Assembly (NCBI RefSeq): GCF_009664975.1 | Contig: NZ_WJXB01000001.1 | Coordinates: 372,001 to 436,000 of the forward strand | From: Paenibacillus monticola | Lineage (GTDB): Bacteria > Bacillota > Bacilli > Paenibacillales > Paenibacillaceae | Reading direction: 5' to 3' | Length of the DNA: 64,000 bases | Shown here: positions 44,201 through 51,571 of the stretch, one piece after another | Numbering within the stretch: position 1 is the stretch's first letter | Layout: each line of letters starts with the position of its first letter | Position numbers and translations under genes: made by a program | Notes under the pieces: model-generated | Told to the model about the DNA's origin: nothing | The model's database searches: none | The model's input: only the letters and a program-made list of their open reading frames with translations

Positions 44201-44512
44201 GTAATCATCCACAACTATTCTAATTGTACCGATATTCGCTGTCGGGGTATTGAAAGTTAGACCGTAATTATGGTTAAACTCCCACATACTCGTAAACGTT
44301 GAATCGTTCGCATCCGTTGCATTTGCAGGATTACTGAATTGAGAGCTGTTCACATAAGTTACAGGTCTGCCAGAAAGTATATCTGGATCTGCCACTTCAG
44401 CATTAACTGTTAAGTTCGGTACAAGTGAGAACAATAAAGCCATTACTGTCATTAATACAGCAAATCTACGAAACGTATTCTTTTTCGATACAGATGTTCT
44501 TGAACCTATCAT
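41222..44512 (-). CDS. SLH-anchored surface protein with FN3 and cadherin-like domains
   Basis: A ~1096-residue exported protein. A signal peptide (about 1-38, ending LTVNA) precedes an F5/8C-like N-terminal domain (about 40-165), four fibronectin type III domains (about 170-540, with FDWSASSDADG- and WTANTESDLAGYEIY-type cores), two cadherin-like beta-sandwich domains (about 545-780, the first with a GMPSFPGMPGIPPMPG insert), a further FN3, a TPVVTP-rich linker and three SLH domains (about 915-1090). SLH domains hold it to pyruvylated wall polymer. ATG 44512 follows AGGAGAG; an in-frame ATG at 44569 behind AGGAGG would add 19 residues and is a serious alternative. It is monocistronic. Confidence 0.87.
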   Translation of the reverse strand: MIGSRTSVSKKNTFRRFAVLMTVMALLFSLVPNLTVNAEVADPDILSGRPVTYVNSSQFSNPANATDANDSTFTSMWEFNHNYGLTFNTPTANIGTIRIVVDDYHKMQNDGLVVFWTTDGAVQNNRWISANDTTMVVNLNNVYMISVTLGDSTVVSSSNPLKLYTIEAYAKDPTPPTVPTITSHTIGNGQVSFDWSASSDADGVSVYTIYQDGESIDEVNGTTTTYTKGGLSNADTHSYQVSAVDTKANESARSEAISLKSNNSIPPAKPVNLEGVASSNTVDLSWEPAIEEDIEGYNIYVDGAQDNEGLVPDNYYNINGLTNGISYAFTVEAVNTSGVASAISDTTTVIPSNAPAKITGVDVTLDDTTATVTWNESSHEDLKGYDVYIDGVKATSEPVTGLTYTVTGLKYGTKYNFEVTASNRSDEESIKSDTVSITIVNPNAPVSPSGVSVVSGSRHAVISWTANTESDLAGYEIYIGNNLAGQVNANVTSYDITGLSNDTTYSLKVLAVNTSNQFSAFSEAFSVTPLSDNSKLTTLVMGGGTLTPVFSPTELNYTVNVANDVASVTVTPTVSERYETVKVNGVAVVQNFMPGMPSFPGMPGIPPMPGTPDVLWGNTSGELPVHVGVNIIDIEVTAKDGKTVSHYVVSVYKAGSLNSDLSNLTTSIGVLDPIFNTTDLNYYLTVDADVSSMKVKPTAADSHASVSVNGVIVTSGDDSLPIDLNVGDNIIEVKVTAEDGTTKTYTVNVTREALPIPSDVTNLIESHTTTTANFTFSLPTDRDFSTVNIYMNGDAVDSVTSGVYIVENLTPNTSYTFLFKAVNKAGAESVGVTHIVKTDAITPPVEPIVVIPPVVTSTPTATPVPTPVATPVVTPVVTPVVTPTPTPVVNQDKPVLNDKVNVGIIRAIVEKAQNTPSKPFSDVPAKSWSAATIDLATRMGIVSGDTNGSFNPTKPTTRAEFATMFVNALGLTPSGTSSFSDANGHWAEDAIQALKSNGIISGYGDGSFKPDQTISRAEIVTMITKVMTIKASASGKQFSDVKGNWAQNAINAAADAGIISGTGNGKFDPNANATKEQSVAMILRMLNVTLDLGLKL

Positions 44513-44726
44513 TTTATACTCTCCTATTTTGTATTTTGAACTTCTTTCTAGCCTTTGCCATGTCTTCATGTTTCGCCTCCTAAAGTTTTCAAAATTAAAA
44601 TTCTCTCTATTCAAAAATAAGTATACTCCCCTCCAATGACGGTAAAATGACAAACTCCTACGGCATAAAGAGCCCTGCTCAATTCGAGAGTGATACTGTT
44701 CACCGCGATGTCTGTAACGGCAAGTT

Positions 44727-44879
44727 TTTGGTGGATCCAGCCGTCGTTCGAATTGTCGAGTGTGGTCCCTGTCCGTTTTGTCGAAGAAATGATTCACACT
44801 TCGGAGCGTTGGGAGCAACTCAATGCTTTTCTTGGGGACATCTAGCTGAATGTACGCTAACCTAGTAACGGATACGGTA
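44727..44879 (+). repeat. Direct repeat copy 2: orphan 3' end of the APH-like gene
   Basis: A 153-bp near-copy of 40123-40276 without the rest of the gene. It still reads as the C-terminal codons and 3' flank, and carries changes such as CGTCG to TGTCG that show divergence. It lies just upstream of the SLH gene on the opposite strand. The neighbouring parts of 44582-45149 contain no recognisable gene apart from the regulatory repeat at 45037. Confidence 0.88.
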
Positions 44880-45036
44880 TGTCTTTTTACCTGTTAAATC
44901 AGAATTGGGAAATAATATGTGCAAGCCATTTATCACGATCCAGGAAATTCAACTTTCCCCACTTCAATATGGATTACTAGATGCGACTAAGTTGTAAACG
45001 ATCAGCCAGTAGGGTGAACCTTAAGCAGAACATCCC

Positions 45037-45054
45037 GTTGTGCACCTGCACAAC
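45037..45054 (+). promoter_or_regulatory. Inverted-repeat operator upstream of the gntP remnant
   Basis: GTTGTGCA (45037-45044) and TGCACAAC (45047-45054) form a perfect inverted repeat with a 2-bp centre. A TATAAT hexamer at 45098-45103 lies between it and the permease remnant start at 45150. It may regulate the glycerate-related genes downstream. Confidence 0.5.
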
Positions 45055-45149
45055 AAATATCGTCCTTTCTTCAATATGAATAAGCGGAATTAACTCCTAT
45101 AATTACATTATGAAAGCGAATTCACCAGAGGTTCATGAGGGGAATAACG

Positions 45150-45411
45150 ATGGATGAATTTACCATCAGTTGGATTGGGGCGCTGGCAGGATTAGCTATT
45201 GCGATTGTTTTAATCCTCAAAAAGCTCAATCCCGTATACGCCTTATTTGTAGGAGCAATTATAGGAGCCTTGATCGGCGGGGCTAAGCTAGAGCAAACCA
45301 GGCAGCATGAATATGAGCATTAAGCAACGGATGGGACTTATCCCATATGAAGCTATTGTGAGTGGTACGATGGCTATTGTGGCTAAATTAATCTACGGAT
45401 TCTTAATCTAG
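45150..45411 (+). pseudogene. GntP-type permease gene, only both ends left
   Basis: ATG 45150 after GAGGGG opens a frame reading MDEFTISWIGALAGLAIAIV and then a second helix, ending in GGAKLEQT: the first ~55 residues of a GntP/gluconate-glycerate permease. After a short stretch that leaves the frame, the C-terminal helix appears (KQRMGLIPYEAIVSGTMAIV, stop at 45409-45411). Roughly 350-380 central residues are missing. The gene stands directly before glycerate kinase, where a glycerate/gluconate permease is often found. The transporter should be non-functional. Confidence 0.75.
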
Positions 45412-45433
45412 TACTTAATATGGGGTGAATGAA

Positions 45434-46591
45434 TTGAAGGAAACAACATTTGTATTGGCACCGGATTCTTTTAAAGAGAGTATGACCGCAAAAGAAGTTT
45501 GCATAGCTATGGAGAAGGGAATAAGAACAGTGTTCCCAACCGCGAACTTCATTCATGTTCCAATGGCAGATGGTGGCGAAGGTACCGTACAGTCCTTAGT
45601 CGATGCAACCGGAGGTCAGCTATATGAAAAAGAAGTAACAGGGCCGCTAGGGCAAACTGTTATTGCTCAATATGGTATTCTAGGCGACGGCGTTACAGCA
45701 GCTATTGAGATGGCATCCGCGAGCGGGATTCAACTGGTAACCAAAGAGACGAGAGACCCCTTCATTACCACGACTTACGGAACAGGCGAGCTGATTCGTG
45801 AATGTCTGGATAAAGGGATTAAGAAGATTATTATTGGCATTGGCGGAAGTTCCACAAATGATGGCGGAACAGGCATGGCCGCAGCACTTGGTGCAATATT
45901 TCTGGATGGAGAGGGTAATCCGCTTCCGCAGGGTGGGGGGAGTCTGAACAAGCTGGCCAAAATTGATATTTCATCGATGGATGCCCGGCTGGAGCATGTC
46001 CAAATGATCGTGGCTTGTGATGTTACGAATCCATTGTGCGGGGAGACAGGAGCATCTCATGTATTTGGACCGCAAAAAGGCGCCACTCCGGAAATGGCAC
46101 TGAAGCTCGATCAGAATCTGGCTCATTATGCGGATATCGTCAAACAGCAGCTTCAGAAGGACGTGCGTGATATTCCGGGGGCCGGTGCTGCCGGTGGTTT
46201 AGGAGCAGGTTTATTGATCTTTACACAAGCGACCCTGAAGAAAGGGATCGAGATTGTCATTGAATATACAGAATTGAAAGCTAAATTAGCAGCTGCGGAT
46301 TACTGTTTTACGGGTGAAGGGCGTATTGATTATCAGACTAAATTTGGAAAAACACCCTATGGCGTAGCAAAGGCTGCCCAAGAGGCCGGCATACCAGTAA
46401 TAGCTGTAGCAGGCTCAATTGGTGAAGGAATTGAAATGCTGTACGACGAAGGATTCGAGGCGATATTTGGGATATTGCCGAGGGTATCCGAGCTTGAGAC
46501 AGCGCTTGCGGAAGGACCACGAAATGTTGAAAGAACCTGTGAGAATATAGCCAAGCTTCTTAAAGGAGTGGAACAATGGAAAGTTTGTTAA
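45434..46591 (+). CDS. Glycerate kinase
   Basis: A ~385-residue glycerate kinase of the GarK/GlxK family, which phosphorylates D-glycerate with ATP. Hallmarks: VLAPDSFKESMTAKEVC at the N-terminus, PMADGGEGTVQSLVDATGG, IGIGGSSTNDGGTGMAAALG, and FTGEGRIDYQTKFGKTPYGV near the C-terminus. TTG 45434 is favoured because GGGGTG lies 6 nt upstream; GTG 45425 in the same frame lacks a site. It is preceded by the remains of the permease that probably supplied its substrate and overlaps the flavin oxidoreductase gene by 16 bp. Confidence 0.9.
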   Translation: MKETTFVLAPDSFKESMTAKEVCIAMEKGIRTVFPTANFIHVPMADGGEGTVQSLVDATGGQLYEKEVTGPLGQTVIAQYGILGDGVTAAIEMASASGIQLVTKETRDPFITTTYGTGELIRECLDKGIKKIIIGIGGSSTNDGGTGMAAALGAIFLDGEGNPLPQGGGSLNKLAKIDISSMDARLEHVQMIVACDVTNPLCGETGASHVFGPQKGATPEMALKLDQNLAHYADIVKQQLQKDVRDIPGAGAAGGLGAGLLIFTQATLKKGIEIVIEYTELKAKLAAADYCFTGEGRIDYQTKFGKTPYGVAKAAQEAGIPVIAVAGSIGEGIEMLYDEGFEAIFGILPRVSELETALAEGPRNVERTCENIAKLLKGVEQWKVC

Positions 46592-47616
46592 GCCAGTACA
46601 ACTTAAAAGGGCATGAAATTAAGAATCGTGTGGTTATGCCCCCCATGGAGTTTCTCGTGCGTGAGACCCGTAACGGGTTGGTGAATGACGGACATCTACT
46701 TCATTATGGAGCGAGAGCCAAAGGTGGTGTCGGATTAATCATCGTGGAAGCGACCAGTATTCATCCTAATAGTAGGTCTATTGATTCCCAACTGGGTGCA
46801 TGGTCGGATGAACATATCCCTGGACTCACCAGACTGGCCGCTGAATGTCATGCCTATGGCGCGAAAGTACTACTTCAACTGCAGCATCTAGGGGTAAAGA
46901 TGAAAGCGGATTCTAACCATGATGTGTATGGACCCTCGGCTTATGATGAGAACGACGTACAAGCCAGAGCTATGACGCTTGAGGAGTTGCATGAGCTTCA
47001 AGATGCCTATGTGCAAGCCGTACTTCGGGCCTATCAGGCGGGGTTTGACGGAGTCGAATTTCATGGAGCGCACGGTTATTTGTTAAATCAGTTCTCGTCT
47101 CCCATTGTGAATCAGCGGCAGGATCTTTACGGCGGCTCCCTCGACAATCGCTTAAGATTTATCCGTGAAATTATAAGCCGTGTACAAACGGCGGTCTCTG
47201 AGAGTTTCATACTTGGTTATCGCATGGGCTGCAACGAGCCGACCCTTGAGCAAGGGATTGAAATTGCTGTAAAACTGGAGGCAATGGGAGTCGATCTATT
47301 GCATGTTTCTTCAAGTGGGTATTCGGCCGAGCGGCCGGAAATACCGGATGATTTTATGTACAACTGGACGGTTTATGGGGGAAGCCAAATCAAACAAAAC
47401 GTGAACGTCCCCGTAATCGTAGTTTATGAGATCAAGACACCGGAACGGGCCAACGATATTGTGGAGCAAGGGCTCGCGGATTTCACAGCGATCGGCAGGG
47501 ATTTAATTGTAGATCCCGAATGGGTGCATAAAGCCATGAAGCAGGAAGAGATTCGTTATTGTATTCGCTGTCAGCCTTGCGTCATTTTTTCCGGGATGAA
47601 ATGCGTAATGTTGTAA
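46576..47616 (+). CDS. NADH:flavin oxidoreductase (Old Yellow Enzyme family)
   Basis: A 346-residue FMN TIM-barrel enzyme of the OYE family: NRVVMPPMEF, YGARAKGGVGLIIVEATSIH, the active-site GFDGVEFHGAHGYLLNQFSS and DLYGGSLDNRLRFIREII. The C-terminus contains CIRCQPC, reminiscent of the first Cys cluster of the 2,4-dienoyl-CoA-reductase type, but the second half (NAD-binding domain) of that type is absent, so an FeS cluster is doubtful. It overlaps glycerate kinase by 16 bp, SD AAAGGAGTGG. The substrate is unknown. Confidence 0.88.
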   Translation: MESLLSQYNLKGHEIKNRVVMPPMEFLVRETRNGLVNDGHLLHYGARAKGGVGLIIVEATSIHPNSRSIDSQLGAWSDEHIPGLTRLAAECHAYGAKVLLQLQHLGVKMKADSNHDVYGPSAYDENDVQARAMTLEELHELQDAYVQAVLRAYQAGFDGVEFHGAHGYLLNQFSSPIVNQRQDLYGGSLDNRLRFIREIISRVQTAVSESFILGYRMGCNEPTLEQGIEIAVKLEAMGVDLLHVSSSGYSAERPEIPDDFMYNWTVYGGSQIKQNVNVPVIVVYEIKTPERANDIVEQGLADFTAIGRDLIVDPEWVHKAMKQEEIRYCIRCQPCVIFSGMKCVML

Positions 47617-47636
47617 TACTACTGGAGGTGTTGAGC

Positions 47637-48524
47637 ATGACAAAGGTGCTTATTATAGGTGGGACAAGATTTTTTGGTAAAAAATTAGTAGAGCAGCTGA
47701 TCCGTGATGGGGTCGACGTAACGATTATAACGAGGGGGCAAACGCGCGATTCTTTCGGCAACTCCGTGAAGCGGCTGCAGGCTGATCGTACTGATCAAGC
47801 GGCTATGCAGCATGTACTAGGTTCATCAACCTATGATGTAGTTTACGATAACATTTGCTATACACCACAAGAGGCAGAGGCTGCCGTGGAATTGTTCACA
47901 GGACGCACGCAGAAATATATCGTTACCTCTTCCCTTAGTATCTATCCATTTGGCGGAATAGCTAAAATCGAGAGTGACTTTGACCCCTATAGCTACACGC
48001 TGCCGGAACCCTATCCCACTAAGATAGACTATGCGGAAGGCAAACGTCTAGTTGAAGCGGTATTTTGTCAAAAAGCCTCGTTTAAGGTAGCCGCAGTTCG
48101 TTTCCCAGTGGTCTTAGGACTTGATGATTACACACGGCGACTTCATTTTCATGTTGAACATGTAGCACAGGGTCTGCCCCTCGGGATACCAAACCTGGAT
48201 GCTGAAATGTCATTTATTCGCTCGGATGAAGCGGCTGATTTTCTGGCCTGGTTAGGCCGTTCCAACCTGGAAGGACCGGTCAACGCCACTTCGAATGGAG
48301 TAACCTCACTTGGACGGATTCTTTCGCTCATTACCGAGGCCACCGGCCAACAGGCCCATATTCTTACCGAAACGGATGCAGCTGATAGGTCACCTTTTGG
48401 CATCCCCGAGACCTGGTTTATGAATACGGCAAAAGCGGAAGCTGCTGGTTTCAAATTTCAACGCCTAGATGATTGGTTGCCTGAACTGATCCGGGAGATC
48501 AGTGATTTAAGCCCAATAATGTAA
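47637..48524 (+). CDS. NAD-dependent epimerase/dehydratase-family protein
   Basis: A 295-residue extended-SDR protein. The NAD-binding motif is IIGGTRFFGKKL at the N-terminus (GGTxFxG); SSLSIYPFGG, the DYAEGKRLVEA (Tyr-x-x-x-Lys) equivalent and SFIRSDEAADFLAWL follow, as in the isoflavone-reductase/UDP-sugar-epimerase-like group. ATG 47637 follows GGAGGTG; the frame is open 26 codons further into the preceding gene, but without a ribosome binding site. Third gene of the glycerate-kinase operon; ends at the terminator 48535-48579. Confidence 0.85.
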   Translation: MTKVLIIGGTRFFGKKLVEQLIRDGVDVTIITRGQTRDSFGNSVKRLQADRTDQAAMQHVLGSSTYDVVYDNICYTPQEAEAAVELFTGRTQKYIVTSSLSIYPFGGIAKIESDFDPYSYTLPEPYPTKIDYAEGKRLVEAVFCQKASFKVAAVRFPVVLGLDDYTRRLHFHVEHVAQGLPLGIPNLDAEMSFIRSDEAADFLAWLGRSNLEGPVNATSNGVTSLGRILSLITEATGQQAHILTETDAADRSPFGIPETWFMNTAKAEAAGFKFQRLDDWLPELIREISDLSPIM

Positions 48525-48534
48525 ATCCTCATAG

Positions 48535-48579
48535 CAAATAGGCCATATTCCCTAAGCGGGAGTAGGGCCTATTTGTTGT
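48535..48579 (+). terminator. Rho-independent terminator of the glycerate-kinase operon
   Basis: CAAATAGGCC (48535-48544) pairs with GGCCTATTTG (48566-48575); an inner CCC/GGG pairing extends the stem, and TTGTTT follows. Confidence 0.8.
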
Positions 48580-48701
48580 TTCGACATTTTTTTGGAGAAT
48601 TATAACTTTAGTTAGTCTCTTTATTTGAATGTGAGATATATCATAGTGGAAGTAGAAAATGTGTGAAAAAAAGAAAAATATGATAGGAGTGACTTTATTC
48701 C

Positions 48702-51500
48702 ATGGCAAAGAACAGTAGAGCATTAATGAAGCGAGTAACGGGGAGAGTCTTATCTATTGCATTAGCATTGACGTTAGCTGTCGTGCCCTTTAGTACAAGC
48801 TTCTCATCTACAGCGCAAGCATTAGCACCGGGTTCTGTGATCACTTTGCAGAGCGCTGTCGTCAGCAATAACAACCAGGATGTAACCTTATCATTCAATG
48901 TTCCTGTGGCTGCTGCAAACCAGAATTGGCAGTCATTTATTGAGTTGAAAGGAACATATGACGGCGCATTTAACTCTTTTTATTATAATGAAAATGGTTA
49001 TGCGAATATATCTAGCGGAACTGTAATTCTTCACTTCTATCGTCCTTTAGTAGGGGATTCCAACCAGATCCGCGTTAAAGCTGGCGCTTTTATAGGCAGA
49101 GATAATTCCAGCTATGTGTTAACTTCCGACCTGGTCAGCGGGAATATCGCCGCCCATGATTTAACGATTCCTTACCTTGAGAGTACAACGATCAGCAGCG
49201 ATCTGAAACAGGTCACTTTAACACTTAACACGACAGTTCAGACAGCAACCTATGCTGTAGAGTCAGATATCTATAATGTAGATCTGTATGAATATGTCCG
49301 AATTAATAATCTACAGGCAAACTCAGATTACCTGCCGTTGAACAAGGAAGATATTATCTCCATCAGCGGGAATCAAATCATCCTATCCTTTGCTGCTCCA
49401 CTAAGCGGAGATAATGCAATTCAAGTCTTAGCCGGCGCGGTAAAAAGTGCTAATAACAGTACGAACTATCAAATATATGCTGATGTGAATACTAACCCGC
49501 TAGCTTATTCCAGTTATGATATCGATAATAATTCAGAGTTGCGTCTCAATTTCACTCAGGGTATCCTTAATAACACACTGAGCGATGAGGCCTTAAAAGA
49601 AGCGATCACGATCTCCAAAGATGATGGTCCGTATACAGCGCTAGGCGTGAATGATACGGCTACTATTACTAATTTCAATATCGGTTTTAGTAATTTCAGC
49701 GCTCCCAACGGAAACAGTCTTAACCTTCATTTCTTCACACCATTAGCACCAGGCAGCTACAAGGTGAAAATTGCAGCTAATGCACTGAAGAGCAGCATTG
49801 GTATTGTCGCTGGCGAATTAACGACAATCGATACTGATAACCATTCCATTACAGTTAGTGATATTACTAGACCGCTATATCAAAATGTAGAAGTCAGTGC
49901 GGATCGTAAAGTAGTGACGCTGACCTTTGATAATAATCTAGTTGATAATACTATATCTTCCGATTGGGATTACGTGAACTGGGTACCAAAAGAACCGACC
50001 TCACACCTGCGTGATTATATATCCATACAAAGAGGTCAAAATAATAACTACAACTATTTAAGCACAAATGATATCGTCGAAGTTTCCACTAATAAGGTAA
50101 TCATAACCTTGGAAACAGCACTTCTTGGAAAGTACAATAAAATTCAAATCAACTCTGGTGCTGTGAAAAATGAGTTCAACAATGTGCAAAATTCAGAATT
50201 TGTAACGAGTATTATCGATTTATCGGTAACATCTCCACCTCAATATCTGAAATCGACTCTGGATAATCTGAACCAGGATTGGACACTCTTTTTCGACAAA
50301 AACATCAAAAACAATACCCTATCGCTGGATGAACTTAGAGCTGCCATTTCGTTATCGATTAACGGCGGTGTTGAGAAACCTATAGATTCATCCACCACGG
50401 TCACTATTATTGATAATAAATTAGTACTCCATTTCTCCATACCGTTTGTTGATAACAACATCAGTATTCATATTGCCGCTGATGTGATTTCCAATGAACT
50501 AAATAATGTTTTAAGCGAAGTCATTACAACAGACGGGCTGAATCCAAAGAATCTATACCCTCTAGAGTTATTAAATAATGATACCCGTTTTTTCACAAGT
50601 CATTCAGTACAGTTAGCTTTCAATCAAGGCATAGCAGATAATACAGGAGATGCAGCAGGTGTCCTTTTAAAAGCAGCTTTAACGTATTCAACCGATAAAG
50701 GGAAGACTTTCTCATCTCTCCAAGCTGATGACATAGTAACCCTAAATGATAATTATCTTGTAATCTATTTTCATAATGTCCTCCAGGGTAACCTACAAAT
50801 CAAAATTGCCGGAAATACGCTAAAAGGTATTGCGGGCAATATTCTCCAAACTTCGATAGTAACGGATGAGATGAATTTCTCTCCAACTTTAACGGGAGCA
50901 TTCTTCATTAATGGACCGATTGTTCTAACTTTTGAAGATAATCCTAGCTGGAGAAACAAAATTCAGAAGGTTACTTTGCTAGAGTCAGCAAATTACTGGG
51001 TGGAGAGAACCTTGTCGCCGGATGAATATACGCTAAGTGCAGGTAAACTTACCATTCATCAAGGATTATTGGAGGAAGGAATAGGTTATCAAGTTAGAGT
51101 TTATGCTGATGGATTCAACGTCAGATATTCAGATTCTATGAGAGCTATTCAAAGCCAGAAATCCTACTTTATGACGCCGGTTGTTACGGATACAGCTAGT
51201 GGAATCACGGCAAAAGTTAAAATATTACAAAACGAATCCATTGGTCATCTGAACGTCATCTTCCAGTTGATGAATGGGGCAACGCCGGTAAGTATTGTTG
51301 CTGCAGAATCAGACAATTTCTACGCTGGGACGTTTACGGCAAACTTCAATGTAGCCGATGCTTTGACGAATCCTAACTATACAGTAAGAGCTTTCGTCGT
51401 GAGTGAATACAGCAATAACCCGTTGTCGGTCGGCCTAAATATGGCTTCACAGATCACTGACGCGGAATATGATTTACTTTATTACAATTCCAAAGATTAA
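48702..51500 (+). CDS. Large secreted repeat protein, unknown function
   Basis: A 932-residue exported protein. A long signal peptide (about 1-42, cleavage near AQALA) is followed by about six to seven loose repeats of ~115 residues. Each has a strand pattern of the form 'VTLTF...V..NT', a 'D.V.IS.N.VIL.F..PL.G.N.I.I.AGA.K' core and a 'VTS' end (for example NQIRVKAGAFIGRDN, NAIQVLAGAVKSANN, NKIQINSGAVKNEFN). The repeats resemble SwmB/Ig-like surface domains and end in NEAT-unrelated beta-rich units. No SLH domain is present, but an SLH gene follows directly. AGGAGTG lies 10 nt before ATG 48702. Confidence 0.82.
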   Translation: MAKNSRALMKRVTGRVLSIALALTLAVVPFSTSFSSTAQALAPGSVITLQSAVVSNNNQDVTLSFNVPVAAANQNWQSFIELKGTYDGAFNSFYYNENGYANISSGTVILHFYRPLVGDSNQIRVKAGAFIGRDNSSYVLTSDLVSGNIAAHDLTIPYLESTTISSDLKQVTLTLNTTVQTATYAVESDIYNVDLYEYVRINNLQANSDYLPLNKEDIISISGNQIILSFAAPLSGDNAIQVLAGAVKSANNSTNYQIYADVNTNPLAYSSYDIDNNSELRLNFTQGILNNTLSDEALKEAITISKDDGPYTALGVNDTATITNFNIGFSNFSAPNGNSLNLHFFTPLAPGSYKVKIAANALKSSIGIVAGELTTIDTDNHSITVSDITRPLYQNVEVSADRKVVTLTFDNNLVDNTISSDWDYVNWVPKEPTSHLRDYISIQRGQNNNYNYLSTNDIVEVSTNKVIITLETALLGKYNKIQINSGAVKNEFNNVQNSEFVTSIIDLSVTSPPQYLKSTLDNLNQDWTLFFDKNIKNNTLSLDELRAAISLSINGGVEKPIDSSTTVTIIDNKLVLHFSIPFVDNNISIHIAADVISNELNNVLSEVITTDGLNPKNLYPLELLNNDTRFFTSHSVQLAFNQGIADNTGDAAGVLLKAALTYSTDKGKTFSSLQADDIVTLNDNYLVIYFHNVLQGNLQIKIAGNTLKGIAGNILQTSIVTDEMNFSPTLTGAFFINGPIVLTFEDNPSWRNKIQKVTLLESANYWVERTLSPDEYTLSAGKLTIHQGLLEEGIGYQVRVYADGFNVRYSDSMRAIQSQKSYFMTPVVTDTASGITAKVKILQNESIGHLNVIFQLMNGATPVSIVAAESDNFYAGTFTANFNVADALTNPNYTVRAFVVSEYSNNPLSVGLNMASQITDAEYDLLYYNSKD

Positions 51501-51521
51501 TCTAAATAAATTCAGGTTGGG

Positions 51522-51543
51522 ACTGCCCTTTGGGGGCAGTTTC
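51522..51543 (+). terminator. Short hairpin between the surface-protein genes
   Basis: ACTGCCC (51522-51528) pairs with GGGCAGT (51534-51540), then TTC. It follows the repeat-protein stop by 21 bp and may attenuate rather than end transcription into the SLH gene. Confidence 0.6.
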
Positions 51544-51571
51544 AACTATTGAAAGTGAGGGAACGAACAAC

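Noticed and set aside
44641..44726. Open stretch before the duplicated APH end as a further gene fragment
   Set aside because: It reads without stops for about 28 codons, but no family was recognised and it has no start signals.
44570..44818. N-terminal extension of the SLH/FN3 protein beyond ATG 44569
   Set aside because: The extra codons are the complement of the duplicated APH gene end and precede both usable ribosome binding sites.
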